Under the pieces are notes generated by a model. It saw nothing but the letters and a program-made list of their open reading frames with translations, was not told the DNA's origin and did not search any database. Positions 35,202-39,494 of a stretch of 39,494 nt of DNA are shown here, piece after piece (within the stretch, counting starts at the first letter, position 1; every line of letters begins with the position of its first letter). The stretch is from NCBI GenBank assembly GCA_010405405.1, contig MU004234.1, positions 2,068,882-2,108,375 on the forward strand, given 5' to 3'. This DNA is from Microthyrium microscopicum. Taxonomy: Eukaryota > Ascomycota > Dothideomycetes > Microthyriales > Microthyriaceae. The position numbers and the translations under genes are program-made.

Positions 35202-35822
35202 TGCGTGGACGTGCGATGGATTATCTGTGAGCAGGAACAAGTTGCGTTTCTATGGGCCTCGAGATCGAACCTTAAACGTGAAAGCAACTTTTGAGTAATC
35301 GCAATTTTGTTTGAATCCATTGTCGTTAAATAGGCGGAGTACGAACTAGTTCAATTTGTCCCTTTGCACAACTGTACCTTTCCGGTGACGCACAAGGTCA
35401 GCACTAAGCACTGCGAAGGGATCAATATCAACAGCCTTAGGCCGTGATCAGCGAATTGAGAGTCTGGAGTTTGCTGCAGAAGTAAGCCGGTTGTCAAAAA
35501 GTACAGAATTGTCAACAAAGGGCCCTGCAGGAGCCTCCTTCTCTGTTGTTGTCCCGTTCGGTCACCGGTGAGCAACTCGGAACTTACGATAGTGATTGTC
35601 CTAAATGCCTACGTTCAGCGCATCGTGTTGTTCCTTTTGATTTCCGAGATCATATCGTCGTCCAGTGTATACATGTCGTCGAGGTAGTCGAACACCAGAT
35701 ATGAGCAATTGAAGACTTCAACTATGAACAAATTAATATTAAATAGTGCTAATCATAACGACGTCTATATACTCGTCCCCTCATCTATCTATCTATCCAT
35801 AGGTATATACCGCCAATAAAGT
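35202..35822. other. Intergenic region between the PQQ-type and GMC genes
   Basis: About 620 bp with no gene. It contains the GMC promoter on the minus strand, and a short (ATCT)n run at 35783-35797 near the end of the PQQ-type gene. Confidence 0.45.
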
Positions 35823-37661
35823 CTATCCAAAACAAACCATCAAACCGGCACACAGTGCCATGGGGAATATCGCAGTAGTCAAAATCAAATCGCCCGCCGT
35901 CCTCGTTCCGGTATTCTTCTTCGCCGATTGGCTCGTCTGGCTCGCCTTGGTCCCCGTACTCGTGCTGCTCGCACCTGGTGGTGCTGGCGGTCTCGTGAAC
36001 GCTGGCGCCTTCTTTGCTGCCGCTATCGCATCTGGTAATCCCATCACGTAGAACGAGCCTGTGGTGAAGGCGTTTACGAATTGATAGCCTGTGCCGAACA
36101 TGACGAATCCGCCGTCGGCCATGATTCCTCCGTGTTGGACAGAATTTAGCGGGATTTTCTTGAGGATTGCACCGGTGGTTTTTGAGAGGGCGAGGAGGTT
36201 GCCGATGACTTTTTGGGTGCGGGAGCCGGATTGACTGACGAGGATGATGTCGTTGACAAGGCCGGGAGGTGAGTAGGCGAGTTGGTTCTCTGGAACTGGT
36301 GTCATCCATTGGAAGGCGCCGGTCTTGAGGTTGGCTGAACCGAATGCGCTGTTGTTGATGGTGGCGCCGGAGGTTTTGAGTGTCCAGTTGAGCGTGCCAT
36401 AGTTGATACCAGTGAAGTAAATGGACGCGTCGTCGACTGCGATACCGAAGGACATGCCGCCGACATTCTGCGCTTGTGCGGTATTTGTTTGCCAGGTTAC
36501 CGCACCAGTTATAGCGTTCAAGTTGAAGAGGTCGCCGCTCTTTTGACCGACTACTACGCTATCAACGCCGGTGGTACCGTCTCCTAGGGCGGCCGGGACA
36601 AAGGTAGGGGCCATGGCAAAGTCAGCGTCTGGTCCAGGGCGGCCAGGACATAGAGTTTGGTTGTTTGAGACAGGCGCGCTTGCGGTGCCGCAGGAGATGA
36701 CCCAGTTGTCAAGGGGCGATTGGCGAAACTTCCAGTTGAGTTTACCAGTCGGGATATCAAAGGCGAGGATGGACTCTTGGGAGACATCGTCGGGCATGCA
36801 GTCGGCGGTGGAGTTTACGCACTTTTCGTACTCGGCTGGGTAGATGTATGTGTTGCCAGTGCCGACGAATACTTGATTGCGGACCGGATCGATGGAGGGT
36901 TGAGCGCCCCATACGCCAGCGCCAGCCCAGCCTTGGTTGACAGGGAGGGTGTTGAAATTCCAGTTTCTGGTAAAAGCCTTCTTTGTCCGATCGAATTTGT
37001 ATGACGCAAAGTTTCCAATATAGTTGCAGCAGACAAAGTTGGGATCCAGAGTCGCCGATTCTTCTTGACTTGATGTTCCGACGAAAATGCTGCCGTTGTA
37101 AACCGTAGGACTCATGGTGACAATGGCGAGATCGTGAGAGTTTACTTGAGTGGTCGCAAGAAGTTCTCCAGAGTAGAGATCAACGGCGACAAGTAGCGCA
37201 TGACATTGGGTGCCGAAGTAGAGAACATCACCGTCTATTTGCGGACTTGTTCTTGACATGGGAAGGGCATTCTTCTGTTGTTCGGCATTGGGGATTGCGA
37301 AGTCGTAGATAATTTTTGCGACATTGATTTGCCATACATATTCGCATGTGCCGATGTTGAGAGCGTAAAAGGAGCCATTGGCGGTTGGATAGAAAGCGGT
37401 GTTGTTGAGAACGACTGTCGTCGCGCTGACTCCCAGGGGATAATCGAGCCTGCAGTTTTCTACTATTTGATCTATCGATGAAGAATTTATTTGTGTGTTT
37501 GTTCGCGCCCATCGATTGTTATAGATGTTTCCGCCCCATCCACTCCATTGGCCCTCATTGGGAGGGTGTGCAGGTGCAAGGGTGGTGTCTACTGCTGAGA
37601 CAGGTCTGAGAAGGTTGATGTAGAGAAACGCTGAAGAAAATAAGAAATTTAATATCGCCAT
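35823..37661 (-). CDS. PQQ-type beta-propeller protein (polyvinyl-alcohol-dehydrogenase-like), GPI-anchored
   Basis: One exon, 612 residues from ATG 37661, which begins a signal peptide (MAILNFLFSSAFLYINLLRPVSA); the upstream in-frame ATG would place it internally. Repeated W-containing blades such as TGKLNWKF and TGAVTWQT match the quinoprotein alcohol dehydrogenase-like propeller. A vicinal Cys pair (FVCCNY, C211-C212) corresponds to the disulfide that sits over PQQ in bacterial quinoproteins. GWGGNIYNNRW near the N-terminus is typical of the polyvinyl-alcohol-dehydrogenase group. The C-terminus has a Ser/Thr/Pro-rich stalk followed by a hydrophobic tail, as for a GPI anchor. It therefore probably acts at the cell surface. 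Many N-glycosylation sites support secretion. Enzymatic activity and cofactor are unproven. Confidence 0.85.
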   Translation of the reverse strand: MAILNFLFSSAFLYINLLRPVSAVDTTLAPAHPPNEGQWSGWGGNIYNNRWARTNTQINSSSIDQIVENCRLDYPLGVSATTVVLNNTAFYPTANGSFYALNIGTCEYVWQINVAKIIYDFAIPNAEQQKNALPMSRTSPQIDGDVLYFGTQCHALLVAVDLYSGELLATTQVNSHDLAIVTMSPTVYNGSIFVGTSSQEESATLDPNFVCCNYIGNFASYKFDRTKKAFTRNWNFNTLPVNQGWAGAGVWGAQPSIDPVRNQVFVGTGNTYIYPAEYEKCVNSTADCMPDDVSQESILAFDIPTGKLNWKFRQSPLDNWVISCGTASAPVSNNQTLCPGRPGPDADFAMAPTFVPAALGDGTTGVDSVVVGQKSGDLFNLNAITGAVTWQTNTAQAQNVGGMSFGIAVDDASIYFTGINYGTLNWTLKTSGATINNSAFGSANLKTGAFQWMTPVPENQLAYSPPGLVNDIILVSQSGSRTQKVIGNLLALSKTTGAILKKIPLNSVQHGGIMADGGFVMFGTGYQFVNAFTTGSFYVMGLPDAIAAAKKAPAFTRPPAPPGASSTSTGTKASQTSQSAKKNTGTRTAGDLILTTAIFPMALCAGLMVCFG

Positions 37662-38120
37662 TGTACTGTGAGCATCTCCAGTAAGCAGAACACTTCCAAG
37701 GACTAGAAATGAGAGCACTGGGGTATGAATATAGAAGAAATGAAATGCTAAAGAGAGGTAACGAAGGACTGGAGTGGAGTCACAATCTTTGGCTGGGGAT
37801 CAGAGAAGAAAAGGCAGGTCGATAAACATGCTGGTCTCTTCTGATTCTGGGGAGACTGGGAGCACGCGACGGGCGCAGAGTACAAATGAGTTCAGAGGCG
37901 TTTTGGCTTACACCAAGAAGACTTCCTAATAGGGGAAGGTGTAGATTATTTGCGTTGCTGTGCAGCCACTTGGTTGCTTTCTTGGCCGCCTTGGCTGGCA
38001 GATGCACGCTATTTTATGCTATTTTCCAGCCACCCCTGAATGCCGTTAGCATACATGACATCCAGCAAATAGAACACACAGCTATGACGGCGCATTACCG
38101 CCAACCCTGGCCACTTTAAG
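37662..38120. other. Promoter region of the PQQ-type gene up to the RIP border
   Basis: About 460 bp with normal composition and no recognised gene. It holds the promoter of the PQQ-type gene on the minus strand and ends at the octamer tandem repeat. Confidence 0.45.
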
Positions 38121-38155
38121 AACTTCTAAACTTCTAAACTTCTAAACTTCTAAAC
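38121..38155. repeat. Octamer tandem repeat at the RIP border
   Basis: The unit AACTTCTA is repeated four times without change, followed by AAC. It sits exactly where composition shifts from gene island to AT-rich block. Confidence 0.85.
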
Positions 38156-38159
38156 AGCT

Positions 38160-39494
38160 ATATATAAACACGTCACTATATATTATTAAATAATTAACGC
38201 AAATACCCTTTTAGGGGCTCTTTATAAGTACTAGAGTCTTATTAATTCTTAATATAATTATCCTTAATTCTTAGTATAAAAAACTTAGTAGTAATATTAA
38301 TAATATAAAATAATATATATAGGTATAGATAAGAGTTTACTAAGTAGCTACTTAGTTAGTAAATAGAATCTATATTATATAATAAATTTACGTAAAAGAA
38401 GATACTTAAATAATATATATAAGATATAGGTTTTTATTACTAATTAAGTAATACTCTACTCTTCTTCCTTCCTCTATTTTTATCTTTCTACTTATAATTA
38501 GCTACTTTCTCTACTTATTATACTTATTCTTCTAATTAATTTAGAGCCTTATTAGCATAATATTAAAAGCCTTATTAAAGATTAAAATTATTCTAATATT
38601 TAGATTTAAGACTTTTTTAAAAATACTTATAGTATTAATATTACTATACGTATATTAAAAAGATAAATAAAGTATTAAAAGATTTAACGCTTTATAACTT
38701 TTTTATTAAAGCGCTATAAAAAGCTTAAAGAAATAATAAAATTCTTATTCTATAATAAGAATAGTAATAAAAATAAAATACTCTTTACTCTTTAAACTAT
38801 AAGATATCTAATAACTTTACGAACTCTTTAACGTTATTAGTAAAAGCTTAGTCTTAAATGTTACTATAAGTTTACATTAGATAAAGATTTTATAATAGCT
38901 TACTACTAAGATAAAGCAATAGTACTAGCTAAGCTTTATAGAGCTTATTTATTAGTATTATTATATAGCTATTAAGCTTTAGCTACTAGACTTTATAAAT
39001 ATAAATACCTAATTCTAAAGACCTAGATTAATTAAATTTAATAAGATTTAGATTCTATTAATATATAAGCTTACTAGAGACAAAAATATTAAAAATATAG
39101 TAAATATAGAACTAAAGGCTTAAATTATATTTAGTTAATTAATAGGTATAATAAACTTAAAAAAGTAAGAATTAAAATTTATAGCTATATTAATACTTAC
39201 TTATAAAATATAATCTAGTATTATATTAGTATATTAAATACTATAAGTATAAGTTATTTATATTAGTACTTAGATTAGTTAACTATTAATTTTATAATTC
39301 CTTAGTTTACATCGTAAAAAAATTATTATTAATTTGAGTTATCTAATAATACTATAACTACTTATTACTATAATACGTAGTCCTATATCTAAGTACTTAA
39401 CTTAATATCTAATTCGTTTAAAATATATAGAATAATTAAAATAAATTTACTAATTTAAGATATATTAAATAGAAATTAGAACTAAAACTACTTA
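38160..39494. repeat. AT-rich RIP-mutated repeat block (right edge)
   Basis: About 1.3 kb of TA-rich sequence with no open frame. Unlike the left block it retains scattered CpG (for example AACGC, AGCGCT, TACGTA) while CpA is rare, which fits mutation focused on CpA. The repeat family is not recognisable. The block runs off the window. Confidence 0.83.

Noticed and set aside
38121-38155. Possible telomere repeat
   Set aside because: The unit AACTTCTA does not match the fungal telomere TTAGGG and has only four copies.

Overview
The window looks like a chromosomal segment of a filamentous ascomycete (Pezizomycotina). The genes carry 45-70 bp spliceosomal introns with GTAAGT/GTATGT-type donors, CTAAC-type branch points and CAG/TAG acceptors. 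The families are typical of moulds: HsbA-like and SnoaL-like secreted proteins, a histidine acid phosphatase, DHA2 and Dal5-type transporters, and a GMC oxidoreductase. Both ends are extremely AT-rich, TA-dominated and without open frames, as expected of repeats mutated by repeat-induced point mutation (RIP). The species cannot be named from the sequence.

Layout. 1-1510: RIP-type AT block. 1557-3544 (-): RNase H protein A. 4671-5135 (+): secreted SnoaL-like protein, convergent with 5295-5871 (-), an HsbA-like surface protein. 5872-9704: gene-poor, with a possible cytochrome P450 relic and a tRNA-like element ahead of a T15 run. 9705-11672 (-): RNase H protein B. 12329-14272 (-): seven-exon MFS transporter. 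15129-16920 (-): secreted histidine acid phosphatase. 16921-21458: gene-poor. 21459-23422 (-): seven-exon DHA2-type exporter. 24538-25546 (-): short-chain dehydrogenase. 27250-28687 (+): RNase H protein C, probably decaying. 28997-31304: gene-poor. 31305-37661 (-): Dal5-like permease, GMC oxidoreductase and a GPI-anchored PQQ-type beta-propeller protein, in that order. 38160-39494: second RIP block.

How the genes may work together (inference). The phosphatase and the adjacent MFS transporter could release and take up a phosphorylated nutrient. The permease, GMC oxidase and PQQ-type protein are co-oriented and could form a small oxidative uptake/catabolic cluster. The SDR and DHA2 exporter are a common accessory pair, but no polyketide or peptide synthase lies in the window. 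The most distinctive feature is three divergent RNase H-domain proteins inside one gene island bounded by RIP blocks. In the third, two in-frame stops can each be explained by the CpA-to-TpA change that RIP favours.

All multi-exon models below were built by hand: each junction keeps the frame, and lengths are given after splicing. None has been checked against transcripts.
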